Source of the DNA: Burkholderiales bacterium
GTDB taxonomy: Bacteria > Pseudomonadota > Gammaproteobacteria > Burkholderiales > Burkholderiaceae_B
DNA: 49,539 nucleotides
Direction: 5' to 3'
Assembly (NCBI GenBank): GCA_027484315.1
Contig: JAIXTE010000037.1
Span: 1 to 49,539 of the forward strand
The position numbers and the translations under genes are program-made. The notes beneath the pieces were generated by a model, which searched no databases, had not been told where the DNA came from, and worked only from the letters and a program-made list of their open reading frames with translations. This document shows positions 7,279 to 16,223 of this stretch, one piece after another. Position 1 is the first letter of the stretch; every line of letters starts with the position of its first letter.

Positions 7279-8637
7279 TTAAGGTTCTCTGAAGGCTTCT
7301 TGCTTCAGCTTCAATACGGGCTTTAACAAATAATAAATAAAGGGTTGAGAACCGACATTGATGTCCACGTCTGCTGTCATACCGGGAGATATACGCAGAG
7401 GTGCCTCTGGCGTACCAAAGAAAGCCTTGTCAGTGCTGACAATCAAGCGGTAATGAGGACCGGTTTCTTCAGTGCCTGGATCGGTATCGGCTGCAATCTG
7501 GGTTACTTTTCCGGACAATGTGCCATATCTCAGGAAATCGTAGGCAGAGACTTTGACCTCAGAAGGTTGATCCAGAGTTACATAGCCGCGGTCAGCAGGT
7601 GAAAGGCGTGTTTCAACCACCAGAATTTCATCCACCGGCACCACTTCCATGATGGGTTCGCCTTGACGAACCACGTTGCCAACAGCCTGTAACTTCAGGT
7701 TTTTCACCACACCATCAATTGGAGAGCGAATAACTGCGCGATCCCGTTGGTCACTGGCCCGGTTGATTTCGTCTTTCAAACTGGCGAGCTGTCGTTCCAG
7801 TGTGGTGAGTTCGTCTGCGGCGCGGCGACGAAACTTCCCTTCTTCTTCAACCCGGCGAGCTCTGCGTTCTCCAACAGAGGCCTGTGCAGAAGAGATCGTT
7901 TGCCGCATGGAGGCAATTTCAGCGGTGAGGCTGTCGTAATCGCGCTTCTTGGTCAAGTACTCAAGTTGTGAAACAAGTTTCTCGCGAACAAGCTCTCGGG
8001 TGATCTCGAGTTCACGCAACGTAGTAACAGCGCGGTTCTCCAACCCATCCAACTTGGCCTGCAATTCGCCTACCTTGCCTTGGTTACCTTGCATCTGGCT
8101 GTCGTTCACGCCGAGAATGCCTTGAAGCTCCGTGACTCGTGCAAAGTAAGTCGATTGTTCCGTGCGATACAAGTCAGGGTAATCGGCAATGATTTCTTTG
8201 GGATACTCAGGTGTTTTACCAGAGGCTTCCGCCAATAGTCTTGCGCGACTCATCTCAAGCGCGGCGCGACGACTTTGCAATTCCTCGATGTTAATGCCGG
8301 ATGTAGCCAGGTCTAGCTGCACAAGCATGGCGCCTTCCTTGACCACATCGCCCTCTTTCACGCCCAGCTCTTGGACAATGCCACCTTCCAGATGCTGGAT
8401 GGTCTTTACACGGGTTGAAGGAATGACTTTACCGGGAGCTGTAACAACCTGATCCACCCGAATAAACAGGGAGGCAAACAAAGAGACCGCAATAAAACCC
8501 AAGGCAACTCGGCTCTTGGTGTCAAAACCGCCGCCACTGGGTTTATACAGCGTGGGCATCTCGTAGGGTTTGAGGTCTTTTTTCCCGACCTCAGCCAATG
8601 CGTTGTTGGACTTCATGATTTCTCTACCTTCACTCAT
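7279..8637 (-). CDS. Type I secretion membrane fusion protein (HlyD family)
   Basis: 452 residues. A cytoplasmic N-terminus is followed by one membrane segment at about residues 45-62 (VALGFIAVSLFASLFIRV). A lipoyl-like half starts with VTAPGKVIPSTRVKTIQHLE, then a long coiled coil (about 110-290), the second lipoyl half with RSPIDGVVKNLKL, and a beta-barrel domain. It bridges the inner-membrane exporter and the outer-membrane channel. The ATG at 8637 overlaps the exporter stop in a TGATG junction. A second ATG at 8616, preceded by GAAGG, is also possible (445 residues). Confidence 0.92.
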   Translation of the reverse strand: MSEGREIMKSNNALAEVGKKDLKPYEMPTLYKPSGGGFDTKSRVALGFIAVSLFASLFIRVDQVVTAPGKVIPSTRVKTIQHLEGGIVQELGVKEGDVVKEGAMLVQLDLATSGINIEELQSRRAALEMSRARLLAEASGKTPEYPKEIIADYPDLYRTEQSTYFARVTELQGILGVNDSQMQGNQGKVGELQAKLDGLENRAVTTLRELEITRELVREKLVSQLEYLTKKRDYDSLTAEIASMRQTISSAQASVGERRARRVEEEGKFRRRAADELTTLERQLASLKDEINRASDQRDRAVIRSPIDGVVKNLKLQAVGNVVRQGEPIMEVVPVDEILVVETRLSPADRGYVTLDQPSEVKVSAYDFLRYGTLSGKVTQIAADTDPGTEETGPHYRLIVSTDKAFFGTPEAPLRISPGMTADVDINVGSQPFIYYLLKPVLKLKQEAFREP

Positions 8638-10562
8638 CAGGCCTGCGCAGCTTTTCCGCCAGCGTCCGAATTGGTTTCAATTTCTGCAGCATCATTGCCC
8701 AGTGTGCCTTTGATGGCGTCGTTGCCGACTTGAGCGGCCGCTTTGGGCGCTGCCGGAACTGCCTTGGGCACAGAAATGCCATACAGCAGTTTGAGCATTT
8801 CTGGCGTGGCGCCCACATGCAGCTTCGACGTCTTGTCCAGGTAAATGATCTTGTCGCAAATCGACATCAAGCGAACAGAATGCGTCACCATGATGATGGT
8901 CTTCACGGTGGCCAGGCTCTTGAACACTGCCATCAAATGGGTTTCAGCAGCGAAGTCCAAATCATTGGTGGGCTCATCCATCAACAACACGGGTGCATCT
9001 GACAAAAAGGCTTGCGTAATTGCGACCCGGCGACGCTGACCGCCCGACAAGCGATTGCCACCTTCTCCAACTTGGGTCATGTATCCATCAGGCATTTTCG
9101 CAATGAATTCATGCGCACCTGATCGCTTGGCCGCCAGAAGAATTTGCTCGTCGCTCGCATCCGGGTTGGAACGGCGCAGGTTTTCAACAATCGTGCCCTC
9201 GAACAACTGGGAAGTCTGAGGTAAAAATCCAATCCACTTTGCCAACTCCTGTCTTGAAAACTGTGACAGGTCATATTCGTCCAGCAACACCCGGCCAGAC
9301 TGTGGCTCATACAATCCACGAAGCAATTTCAGCAAGGTGGATTTGCCGGCACCGTTGTCTCCAGCCAAGCCATAAATACCACGGGGACCAATTTGAGCGG
9401 ACACGCTTTTTACAACTTCTTTTTGGGCACCCACGTGTTGGTAACTTACGTTTTCCAGTCGCAGCGCACCTGAAGGCATGGGCAAACTCAGACCCGTGTG
9501 CTGTTTCTCTTCATCCGAGCCAAACACCTTGTTCAAGCGGTCAGCTGCTTCACGCGAATGGGCAATTGAACGCCAATGACCAGTCAGCGCAGCCAAAGGT
9601 CCAATCGCCTTGGCAGCCAGCATGTTTGAAGCGATCAAACCGCCCACAGTCATCCATTGGTTGATGACAGCAAATGCACCCACTGCGGTAATAGCCACGT
9701 TGACACACAGCATGATGGACACAGACAGTTCGCGCTGGTCTTCCATTTCGCCATTCTTCTGGAACGACTCCTGCACCCACGAGTTGTAACTCGACACCCA
9801 GGCCCGCTTCGCCGACTCATCTTGCACCAGGCTTTTAATGGCTTCGCGGCCGCGGCAAACCTCAGCAAGTACCTCATCTCTGCGACGGGCGCGTGAAAAC
9901 TCTTCAACACGACGCTTGCGGAATTCGCCAGCGCTGTACCAGGACAATGCAGCCAGGCAGGCCAAACCGATCAACACAACGGGCAATACTGGCAATGCGA
10001 TGGTCGCAATCAGACCAATCGCGAGAATCGCAAAAGGCAAATCCAGGATGGTCATGGCCACAGCGCCACTCCAGACTACGCGCACTGTATCGACGTCCTT
10101 GAACAGCGAATACCACGATGCAGTGGAGCGCGCTTCAAGCTGTCGCAGAGGGATGGACAAAATCTTGTTCATCAGGCGGCTGGCGATCTGGCCGTCAATC
10201 TTTACAGCGGCCACGCGCAATACCCGGGCCCGGAATGAGCGGAGTATCAGGTCTGCTGCCAAAATAATGCCCATACCGATGAGCAAGGCAGTCAGGGTAT
10301 TCAATCCAGATCGATAGATAACCCGGTCATAGACCTGCAGTGAAAAAATCGCGGGAAACAGAGCCACCAAGTTTACAAAAATGGACAGCAGCGCTGCACG
10401 CTTGAGCAAGGGGAAAGCCCCCCGTATGACACCTTCTACTGTCTTCGAATTATTGACATCAAGATTTTCAGACTCTGGCGACGAATCCCCCGACTTTTCG
10501 GGCTTCAAGCCGAAATTCCAGAGTGCCTCCAGCCTTTCTTTGAACAGATATTTAACCGACAT
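8637..10562 (-). CDS. Type I secretion ABC exporter (fused membrane and ATPase domains)
   Basis: 641 residues. It is an inner-membrane ABC exporter half-transporter expected to work as a dimer. After an acidic N-terminal tail, membrane helices run from about residue 55 to 330. The ATPase domain has Walker A GDNGAGKST, signature LSGGQRRR, and Walker B VLLMDEP with the D-loop NDLD and switch His in MVTHS. No N-terminal C39 peptidase or C39-like domain is present, so it does not look like a double-glycine peptide exporter. The C-terminal 60 residues are Ala-rich and probably disordered. AAGGA precedes the ATG. It lies 15 nt after the anti-sigma-like gene and overlaps the HlyD-like gene, so the block reads as one operon. 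Confidence 0.92.
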   Translation of the reverse strand: MSVKYLFKERLEALWNFGLKPEKSGDSSPESENLDVNNSKTVEGVIRGAFPLLKRAALLSIFVNLVALFPAIFSLQVYDRVIYRSGLNTLTALLIGMGIILAADLILRSFRARVLRVAAVKIDGQIASRLMNKILSIPLRQLEARSTASWYSLFKDVDTVRVVWSGAVAMTILDLPFAILAIGLIATIALPVLPVVLIGLACLAALSWYSAGEFRKRRVEEFSRARRRDEVLAEVCRGREAIKSLVQDESAKRAWVSSYNSWVQESFQKNGEMEDQRELSVSIMLCVNVAITAVGAFAVINQWMTVGGLIASNMLAAKAIGPLAALTGHWRSIAHSREAADRLNKVFGSDEEKQHTGLSLPMPSGALRLENVSYQHVGAQKEVVKSVSAQIGPRGIYGLAGDNGAGKSTLLKLLRGLYEPQSGRVLLDEYDLSQFSRQELAKWIGFLPQTSQLFEGTIVENLRRSNPDASDEQILLAAKRSGAHEFIAKMPDGYMTQVGEGGNRLSGGQRRRVAITQAFLSDAPVLLMDEPTNDLDFAAETHLMAVFKSLATVKTIIMVTHSVRLMSICDKIIYLDKTSKLHVGATPEMLKLLYGISVPKAVPAAPKAAAQVGNDAIKGTLGNDAAEIETNSDAGGKAAQA

Positions 10563-10577
10563 TCAGAATTCCTTGGA

Positions 10578-10994
10578 TTAGACAGCGCCCGCCGATCCAG
10601 CCATGCGCAGCTGCTGCGCCTTGAGCCTTTCAAGCAACACCAAATAAGAGGCGGTCAGACGGACAACTGCGGGCCGCATGGCTGCAAGTTGTTCACGGGT
10701 CAACCGCGACAGCGGATTTTCAAGTTTGGGGCCGGCTTCTGATTGAGAATCTAGGGCCTTGCACACGCGTTCAAACACGCTGCTCAGCGCAGCATCTACT
10801 TCGGCTTCAGACATGCTGGGGTACAAAACTTGCGGTTTTGAATCCACCAGGCTCAAACGCTCTTGCCAAGCCAATACACACTGGGACAAAGTGGCGTCCG
10901 ATTTCATCTGGTTTTCAAACAGATTGCGTTCCACTCCTCGCATAACACCCAGGGCGTAATCCGCAGCGAGCCAGTTTTTTTCATCATCAGTCAT
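10578..10994 (-). CDS. Short RskA-like anti-sigma factor, no membrane segment
   Basis: 138 residues. The N-terminal 50 residues (LAADYALGVMRGVERNLFE, then a conserved WQERL) match the start of RskA/anti-sigma-K proteins, the part that holds the sigma factor. Usual members are over 200 residues, with a membrane helix and an extracytoplasmic domain; here a helical, soluble C-terminus replaces both. It follows the ECF sigma gene by 12 nt, the standard sigma/anti-sigma order, with AGAGGG upstream of the ATG. The role is therefore well supported by context, but how the sigma factor is released is unclear, since no sensor domain is seen. Confidence 0.75.
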   Translation of the reverse strand: MTDDEKNWLAADYALGVMRGVERNLFENQMKSDATLSQCVLAWQERLSLVDSKPQVLYPSMSEAEVDAALSSVFERVCKALDSQSEAGPKLENPLSRLTREQLAAMRPAVVRLTASYLVLLERLKAQQLRMAGSAGAV

Positions 10995-11006
10995 ATGAGG
11001 GCCCTC

Positions 11007-11732
11007 TTAAGCCAGGTATCCGGATTGTTCGGCATCTGTTCTACGCGCGTTACCCTTGGCAACGAGCGAAATCAGTCCTTCGGATTGAACTTCGTCATAC
11101 ACAGCCTTCAGTTCCATCAAGCCGCGACGCACCCAGGTTTTCACAGTGCCCAAGGGCACGTTCAAATGCTCGGAAATCTCCGCGTGGCTCATGCCATGGG
11201 TGTAGGCCAAGGTCAGCACCTGTCTGTACTTGCCATCCAGGCGTTGCACGCAGGCCTGCATCACCTTGGTAGTCTCTTTGTCATCGGAACTGACGGAGTG
11301 TGCTTCAAATACCAAGTCGGAGGTATCTTCATCCTGGTCAGCAAACTGGTCGATTGATATTGAATTAAGGGTATGGCTTTGTTGAGCAATCAAATCAAGT
11401 GCGCGATTTCTTACCACCTGGTGCAACCAGGTTTCAGGCGCTGACAGTTTGCCATTGAAGGTGTGCGCATAACGCCACAAGCGGATATAGGAATCCTGCA
11501 ATACGTCTTGAGCCAAGCCCGGTTCTCGAACGATTCTCAACGCGACTGCAAACATTTTTCGCGACGTGAGTTGATAAAGCTCTTCGAACGCCTGTCTATC
11601 GCGATTTGCAATCCGTCCAATTAAAGAAGCAAGCTCTTCTTTCAACCTGGCTGTCCCCGCGATGTAGTCGTCTATATAAGTGTTAGGTACTGTTGATATC
11701 AATTTACAGCCGAGCTGGGCACTTGCTTCCAT
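11007..11732 (-). CDS. ECF-family RNA polymerase sigma factor
   Basis: About 241 residues from the ATG at 11732; the open frame continues to a TTG at 11744, and a later start near LKEELASL is also possible. Region 2 is clear (RQAFEELYQLTSRKMFAVAL, then QDVLQDSYIRLWRY and ETWLHQVVRNRALDLI), and region 4 ends with a helix-turn-helix in HAEISEHLNVPLGTVKTWVR. The linker of about 45 residues is long and acidic. ECF factors direct RNA polymerase to a small regulon. This one most likely controls itself and the downstream anti-sigma and secretion genes; that is inference from gene order. Confidence 0.9.
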   Translation of the reverse strand: MEASAQLGCKLISTVPNTYIDDYIAGTARLKEELASLIGRIANRDRQAFEELYQLTSRKMFAVALRIVREPGLAQDVLQDSYIRLWRYAHTFNGKLSAPETWLHQVVRNRALDLIAQQSHTLNSISIDQFADQDEDTSDLVFEAHSVSSDDKETTKVMQACVQRLDGKYRQVLTLAYTHGMSHAEISEHLNVPLGTVKTWVRRGLMELKAVYDEVQSEGLISLVAKGNARRTDAEQSGYLA

Positions 11733-11772
11733 CAAAAAGGCCAAGTTTTAGGGCTCAAACCGCTGAATTGGG

Positions 11773-11819
11773 CTACTCCGCTTAGGGGAATTAATCCGCA
11801 CCCTACCTCAGCTTAGGGA
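11773..11819. promoter_or_regulatory. Two direct copies of CTAC(C/T)TC-GCTTAGGG, 30 bp apart
   Basis: CTACTCCGCTTAGGGG (11773-11788) and CTACCTCAGCTTAGGGA (11803-11819) differ by few bases and one extra base. The 30 bp period is close to three helical turns. They lie 41-87 nt upstream of the sigma-factor ATG in the 329 bp region shared with the divergent LuxR-type gene. The rest of that region shows no promoter I can name with confidence. Confidence 0.5.
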
Positions 11820-12061
11820 TACTAGCAAAAGTTATGAATCCCGAACAGTACTTGCAGTGTCTATTTACTTACATAAAAGAGCGAAACCCCAAGGGCGGCG
11901 CCAGAGTATTGCTCACGTCAAATTTACCCACATTGGCTTGAATCCAAATTTTCTCCCCGACAGTACAAAACAAATAAGCTGGAACCCAATCTATTTTTAA
12001 AAGCGGGGCGTAAATGACCTTTATACCGAGCTGGCCCAGCCAGCCACACACGGGTGGGATT

Positions 12062-12751
12062 ATGAAAAATGACAAGGGTTTGACCGGAAGACCACAACCC
12101 CAGCGTAGTCAGCCCCCCAATACAGCAGCCAATACGGGCAGAACTGTCAGCCTTCAGCCCATGTTTGTCACAAACCGGACAACCATTGAGGAAATCGACA
12201 ACCACCTGTCGAGTGCTGAAACGCGCATCGTCGTGATCACAATCGAGAAAAGCAACCGACACGGCGAAACGGTTGTACAACATATTGGTTCCTGCTATTC
12301 CGATGTCAGGGTAGTGTTGGTGTGCGAAGGAACTGCGCAGGATATTCTTGCCCTGGCCTTCAAACCGGGAGTTTGGGCTTGCGTTAGTCGCCAGTCGTCT
12401 GTCGAAACACTGCGTGAAGCCATCGACACAGTTGCAACAGGTGTACGTTATGTCGCACCAGAACTGGTTGCCAACCGATCGATGACGCCAGCCACATCAG
12501 CTGACCGTGTGGAATCGGTCAACCAGCTTCATGCCCTGAGCGATCACGACGAAGGTACACAACTAACCCGCCGTGAGCGGCAAGTACTCACATTGATTGC
12601 TCAAGGCCGTCCACGCCGTGAAATTGCAGAATTGCTGAAGGTGTCGCCCCGTACAATCGACGCATACCGCGCGAGATTGCTTCAAAAGCTGAATCTGGAT
12701 TCCAGCGTTCAACTGGTGAAATACGCCATTTCGACTGGAATGGCGAGCTAA
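12062..12751 (+). CDS. LuxR-type transcription regulator with degenerate receiver domain
   Basis: 229 residues from the ATG at 12062, chosen because GGG lies 7 nt upstream; the frame is open from 12014. The C-terminal 65 residues are a clear LuxR/GerE DNA-binding domain (LTRRERQVLTLIAQG, then REIAELLKVSPRTIDAYRAR). The middle resembles a response-regulator receiver (strand VVVI, strand VRVVLV, then GVWACVSRQSSVETLREAI, where a Lys is usual). I see no Asp at the expected phosphorylation position after the third strand, so phosphorelay control is doubtful. No histidine kinase gene is near. Divergent placement to the sigma factor suggests control of the secretion locus; unproven. Confidence 0.82.
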   Translation: MKNDKGLTGRPQPQRSQPPNTAANTGRTVSLQPMFVTNRTTIEEIDNHLSSAETRIVVITIEKSNRHGETVVQHIGSCYSDVRVVLVCEGTAQDILALAFKPGVWACVSRQSSVETLREAIDTVATGVRYVAPELVANRSMTPATSADRVESVNQLHALSDHDEGTQLTRRERQVLTLIAQGRPRREIAELLKVSPRTIDAYRARLLQKLNLDSSVQLVKYAISTGMAS

Positions 12752-12786
12752 CTACACCCCAAGATAAGCGTCAATTACTACTGCAA

Positions 12787-12812
12787 CCCTCGCACCAGTG
12801 CGGGGGTTTTTT
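12787..12812 (+). terminator. Intrinsic terminator after the LuxR-type gene
   Basis: CCCTCGCAC pairs with GTGCGGGGG (one G-T pair) and is followed by TTTTTTG. It lies about 35 nt after the stop codon at 12751. Confidence 0.85.
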
Positions 12813-12861
12813 GTTTGTGCGGCTAAAATGTCAGCTTTAAGCATATTTACATGTATTCAAT

Positions 12862-13566
12862 ATGAACAAAAAAGCTCTGGTGCTCTTTTCCGGCGGGCAA
12901 GACAGCACGGTTTGCCTGGCTTGGGCGCTCTCAAAATTTGACCAGGTGGAAACCATCGGTTTTGATTACGGGCAGCGGCACCGGATTGAACTGGAATGCC
13001 GGCTCACAGTATTGGATCGCTTTCGAGAAAAGTTTCCAGAGTGGGCTGGAAAACTGGGTGAAGACCGTGTAATCGATTTGAGCTGGCTGGGTCAGATTTC
13101 CGATTGTGCGCTCACTGAGGAACGAGAAATCGAACTGAGTGAAAACGGCTTACCCAACACCTTTGTTCCAGGCCGCAACCTGGTGTTCTTTCTGATTTCC
13201 TCAGCAGTGGCATATCGCCGTGGTTTGTCCACTCTAGTGGGTGGGATGTGCCAAACAGACTTCTCTGGTTACCCCGACTGCCGCGAAGACACATTGAAAG
13301 CCTTGCAAGTAGCAACAAATCTCGGCATGGCCAGCAGCTTCCGTTTTGAAACACCCCTGATGTGGATCGACAAGACCGAAACATTTCAACTTGGAGAACA
13401 ACTCGGAGGAGAAAAATTACTGGAAATTATCGTACGCGACACCCACACCTGTTACACAGGTGATCGAACCCATGAACATGAATGGGGCTTTGGATGCGGG
13501 GAATGTCCGGCATGCGATTTGAGAAAACGAGGCTGGAATAATTACATTTCACAAAAGAATCAATAG
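12862..13566 (+). CDS. queC: 7-cyano-7-deazaguanine synthase QueC
   Basis: Converts 7-carboxy-7-deazaguanine to preQ0 with ATP and ammonia, a step of queuosine biosynthesis. 234 residues, normal length. The PP-loop SGGQDST is at residues 10-16. The zinc site is formed by four Cys near the C-terminus (one in DTHTCYTG and three in [11 protein letters not shown]). [12 protein letters not shown] and [14 protein letters not shown] are conserved family blocks. The gene stands alone between a terminator and the tRNA cluster; no other queuosine genes are in the window. Confidence 0.97.
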   Translation: MNKKALVLFSGGQDSTVCLAWALSKFDQVETIGFDYGQRHRIELECRLTVLDRFREKFPEWAGKLGEDRVIDLSWLGQISDCALTEEREIELSENGLPNTFVPGRNLVFFLISSAVAYRRGLSTLVGGMCQTDFSGYPDCREDTLKALQVATNLGMASSFRFETPLMWIDKTETFQLGEQLGGEKLLEIIVRDTHTCYTGDRTHEHEWGFGCGECPACDLRKRGWNNYISQKNQ

Positions 13567-13592
13567 CTTGAAACCAGAAAAAGTGACACGCC

Positions 13593-13614
13593 CGAAAGCC
13601 CCGACAGGCTTGGG
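13593..13614 (+). terminator. Possible weak terminator after queC
   Basis: AAGCC and GGCTT pair around CCGACA, and flanking CCC and GGG can extend the stem past a bulge. The T-run comes only about 13 nt later (ACTTTTTA), so termination efficiency is doubtful. Confidence 0.35.
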
Positions 13615-13668
13615 TTTGCACACTTTTTAGGCAAGACATAAATAAATGAAATTATTTTGCAAAAACGT

Positions 13669-13696
13669 TTGACACAAAAAAAATTCTTGCTATAAT
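13669..13696 (+). promoter_or_regulatory. Strong sigma-70 promoter for the tRNA cluster
   Basis: TTGACA at 13669-13674 and TATAAT at 13691-13696 are perfect consensus hexamers with a 16 bp spacer. Transcription should start near 13703, about 28 nt before tRNA-Gly. Confidence 0.9.
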
Positions 13697-13730
13697 TTCG
13701 TTCTCTCAACGACACACACGTTGTTGAAAT

Positions 13731-13806
<76 letters not shown>

Positions 13807-13813
13807 AATTCCT

Positions 13814-13843
13814 AAGGGGAAGTGTTACACTTCCCCTTTTCTT
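13814..13843 (+). terminator. Terminator-like hairpin between tRNA-Gly and tRNA-Cys
   Basis: AAGGGGAAGTG and CACTTCCCCTT form a perfect 11 bp stem with a TTA loop, followed by TTTTCTTT. A second smaller hairpin (CCGCCA and TGGCGG, 13847-13863) follows at once. No second promoter is evident before tRNA-Cys. Confidence 0.8.
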
Positions 13844-13872
13844 TGCCCGCCACTTTTTGGCGGAACACCCTT

Positions 13873-13946
13873 GGCGGGGTGGCAGAGTGGTCATGCAGCG
13901 GACTGCAACTCCGTGTACGCCGGTTCGATTCCGACCCCCGCCTCCA
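13873..13946 (+). tRNA. tRNA-Cys (GCA)
   Basis: 74 nt including an encoded CCA. The acceptor arms GGCGGGG and CCCCGCC pair, the anticodon loop is GACTGCAACTC with GCA, and the T arm is GGTTCGATTCC. Confidence 0.97.
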
Positions 13947-13962
13947 AGTTTTTTATCCATCG

Positions 13963-14055
13963 GCCCGGGTGGTGAAATTGGTAGACACAACGGACTTAAA
14001 ATCCGTCGCTTACCGTAAAAGGGGCGTACCGGTTCGATTCCGGTCCCGGGCACCA
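13963..14055 (+). tRNA. tRNA-Leu (TAA)
   Basis: 93 nt including CCA, with the long variable arm of a class II tRNA. The acceptor arms GCCCGGG and CCCGGGC pair, the anticodon loop is ACTTAAAAT with TAA, and the T arm is GGTTCGATTCC. It ends 72 nt before the metG start. Confidence 0.97.
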
Positions 14056-14127
14056 AAACAGCGCTTCAACACTGCCAATCGCGTACAATAACGCATTGCG
14101 TCCAGAACAACCTCAAAGAACAACACC

Positions 14128-16215
14128 GTGACACGCCGAATCCTTGTTACCTCTGCATTGCCGTATGCCAACGGCGCCATCCACTTGGGCCACCTGGTCG
14201 AGTACATTCAAACCGACATCTGGGTTCGCTTCCAGAAAATGCAAAACCACGAGGTGTATTACGTGTGTGCCGATGACACACATGGCACACCGGTCATGCT
14301 GCGCGCTCAATCCGAAGGAATAAGCCCGGAAGAATTGATTGCACGCGTCAGCACTGAACACCAACGCGACTTTGCCAGTTTCCACGTGGGCTTCGACAAT
14401 TACTACTCAACCAACGCACCCGAAAACAAGGCCCATTGCGAAACCATCTACACACGGCTTCGTGACGCAGGCCTGATTCAAACCCGTTCGGTTGAACAAT
14501 TTTATGACCCGGTCAAGGAAATGTTTCTGCCTGACCGCTTCATCAAAGGCGAATGCCCGAAATGTGGCGCGAAAGATCAATATGGCGATTCCTGCGAAGT
14601 GTGTGGTGCCACCTACCAACCCACTGAATTGAAAAACGCGTATTCCACCGTATCCGGCGCTGCGCCAATTCGCAAAAGTTCTGATCACTATTTTTTCAAG
14701 TTGTCTGACCCACGTTGCGAAAACTTTTTGCGAGAGTGGACACAAACCCCTGGCCGCCTTCAGGTTGAGGCCAGCCGGAAAATGCAGGAATGGCTGGGAG
14801 AGGAAGGCAGTGGCAAGCTTGCCGACTGGGACATCTCACGGGATGCGCCCTACTTCGGCTTTGAAATTCCTGATGCGCCGGGTAAATATTTTTATGTGTG
14901 GCTTGATGCGCCCGTTGGCTATTTCGCCAGCTTTCAAAACCTTTGCGAACGCATTGGTGTGGACTACCAAGACTTCCTGAAGGCGGACACCAATACCGAG
15001 ATGGTCCACTTCATCGGCAAAGACATTCTTTATTTCCACGCCCTCTTCTGGCCAGCCATGTTGGAGTTTGCTGGTCTGCGTACACCCACCAAGGTGAATG
15101 CACACGGTTTTCTGACGGTTGACGGCGCCAAGATGAGCAAAAGCCGCGGTACATTCATTACTGCGGAAAGTTACATCAATCAAGGCTTGAACCCGGAATG
15201 GCTGCGCTATTACTTTGCCGCCAAGCTGAATTCAACGATGGAAGACCTTGACCTCAGCTTTTCAGACTTCACAGCTCGCGTAAACAGCGACCTGGTCGGC
15301 AAGTACATCAACATTGCCAGCCGCAGTGCAGGCTTTCTGGTCAAAAACTTTGAAGGTCGGGTTCTGGATTCAGCCATGGGCCACCCCCTGTTGCTTGAAT
15401 TACGTGAACAGGCCGCAGCAATTGCCACCCATTACGATGAACGCGAATATGGCAAAGCCATTCGCGAAGTCATGGCCTGCGCGGACAAGGTCAACGCCTA
15501 TGTCGACCAGGAAAAACCTTGGGAGCTGGCCAAAAATGCAGACAAGCAAACCGAACTGCAAACAGCCTGCTCCATTTGCCTGGAAGCGTTCCGCCTGCTG
15601 ACCTTGTACCTGAAGCCAGTACTACCGGTGCTCGCCAGCAATGCCGAGAGTATTCTGGGGGTCGACCCAATGTCGTGGGCCGATGTCGGTACACCGCTGA
15701 ACAGCAACACACCTGTTCAGGCCTTCAAACACTTGATGCAACGCGTGGATCAAAAGCAAATCGATGCACTGGTAGAAGCCAATAAGCAATCGCTGGCACC
15801 AGCCGCACCCGCTACTGTGAAAACCGAGGTCAAAAAATCTGCCAAGGACAAAGACACGGCGCCCGCAAGCGCAGGGGCAAGTGAACACATCAGCATTGAT
15901 GACTTCACCAAAGTTGATCTTCGCATCGGCTTAGTGAAAGAATGCAAGGCGGTTGAAGGCTCAACGAAACTGCTTCAATTGACAGTGGATCTGGGCGAGG
16001 AAAAACCCCGGAACATTTTCTCCGGTATTGCTGCGCACTACCAACCAGAAAGCCTGCAAGGTCAATTCGTGGTGGTTGTGGCCAATCTAGCCCCCAGAAA
16101 AATGAAGTTCGGCATGTCAGAAGGCATGGTGTTGTGCGCAGCGTCTGACAACGACAGTGCATTGAGCACACTGACGGCCTTGGGTCAACTTACCCCGGGA
16201 ATGAAAATCAGCTAA
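14128..16215 (+). CDS. metG: Methionyl-tRNA synthetase with C-terminal tRNA-binding domain
   Basis: Charges tRNA-Met with methionine. 695 residues from a GTG start. The HIGH-type motif HLGH is at residues 19-22, the zinc-binding insert ([18 protein letters not shown]) at about 146-163, KMSKS in [11 protein letters not shown] at about 335, and the anticodon-binding helical domain after it. An Ala/Lys-rich linker joins the C-terminal EMAP/Trbp111-like domain (from [14 protein letters not shown] to the end), which binds tRNA and dimerises. The domain order and length match proteobacterial MetG. The SulP gene follows after 8 nt. Confidence 0.98.
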   Translation: MTRRILVTSALPYANGAIHLGHLVEYIQTDIWVRFQKMQNHEVYYVCADDTHGTPVMLRAQSEGISPEELIARVSTEHQRDFASFHVGFDNYYSTNAPENKAHCETIYTRLRDAGLIQTRSVEQFYDPVKEMFLPDRFIKGECPKCGAKDQYGDSCEVCGATYQPTELKNAYSTVSGAAPIRKSSDHYFFKLSDPRCENFLREWTQTPGRLQVEASRKMQEWLGEEGSGKLADWDISRDAPYFGFEIPDAPGKYFYVWLDAPVGYFASFQNLCERIGVDYQDFLKADTNTEMVHFIGKDILYFHALFWPAMLEFAGLRTPTKVNAHGFLTVDGAKMSKSRGTFITAESYINQGLNPEWLRYYFAAKLNSTMEDLDLSFSDFTARVNSDLVGKYINIASRSAGFLVKNFEGRVLDSAMGHPLLLELREQAAAIATHYDEREYGKAIREVMACADKVNAYVDQEKPWELAKNADKQTELQTACSICLEAFRLLTLYLKPVLPVLASNAESILGVDPMSWADVGTPLNSNTPVQAFKHLMQRVDQKQIDALVEANKQSLAPAAPATVKTEVKKSAKDKDTAPASAGASEHISIDDFTKVDLRIGLVKECKAVEGSTKLLQLTVDLGEEKPRNIFSGIAAHYQPESLQGQFVVVVANLAPRKMKFGMSEGMVLCAASDNDSALSTLTALGQLTPGMKIS

Positions 16216-16223
16216 GGGAAACA

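Noticed and set aside
8637-10562. Bacteriocin or double-glycine peptide exporter
   Set aside because: No C39 peptidase domain at the N-terminus and no small leader peptide genes nearby.
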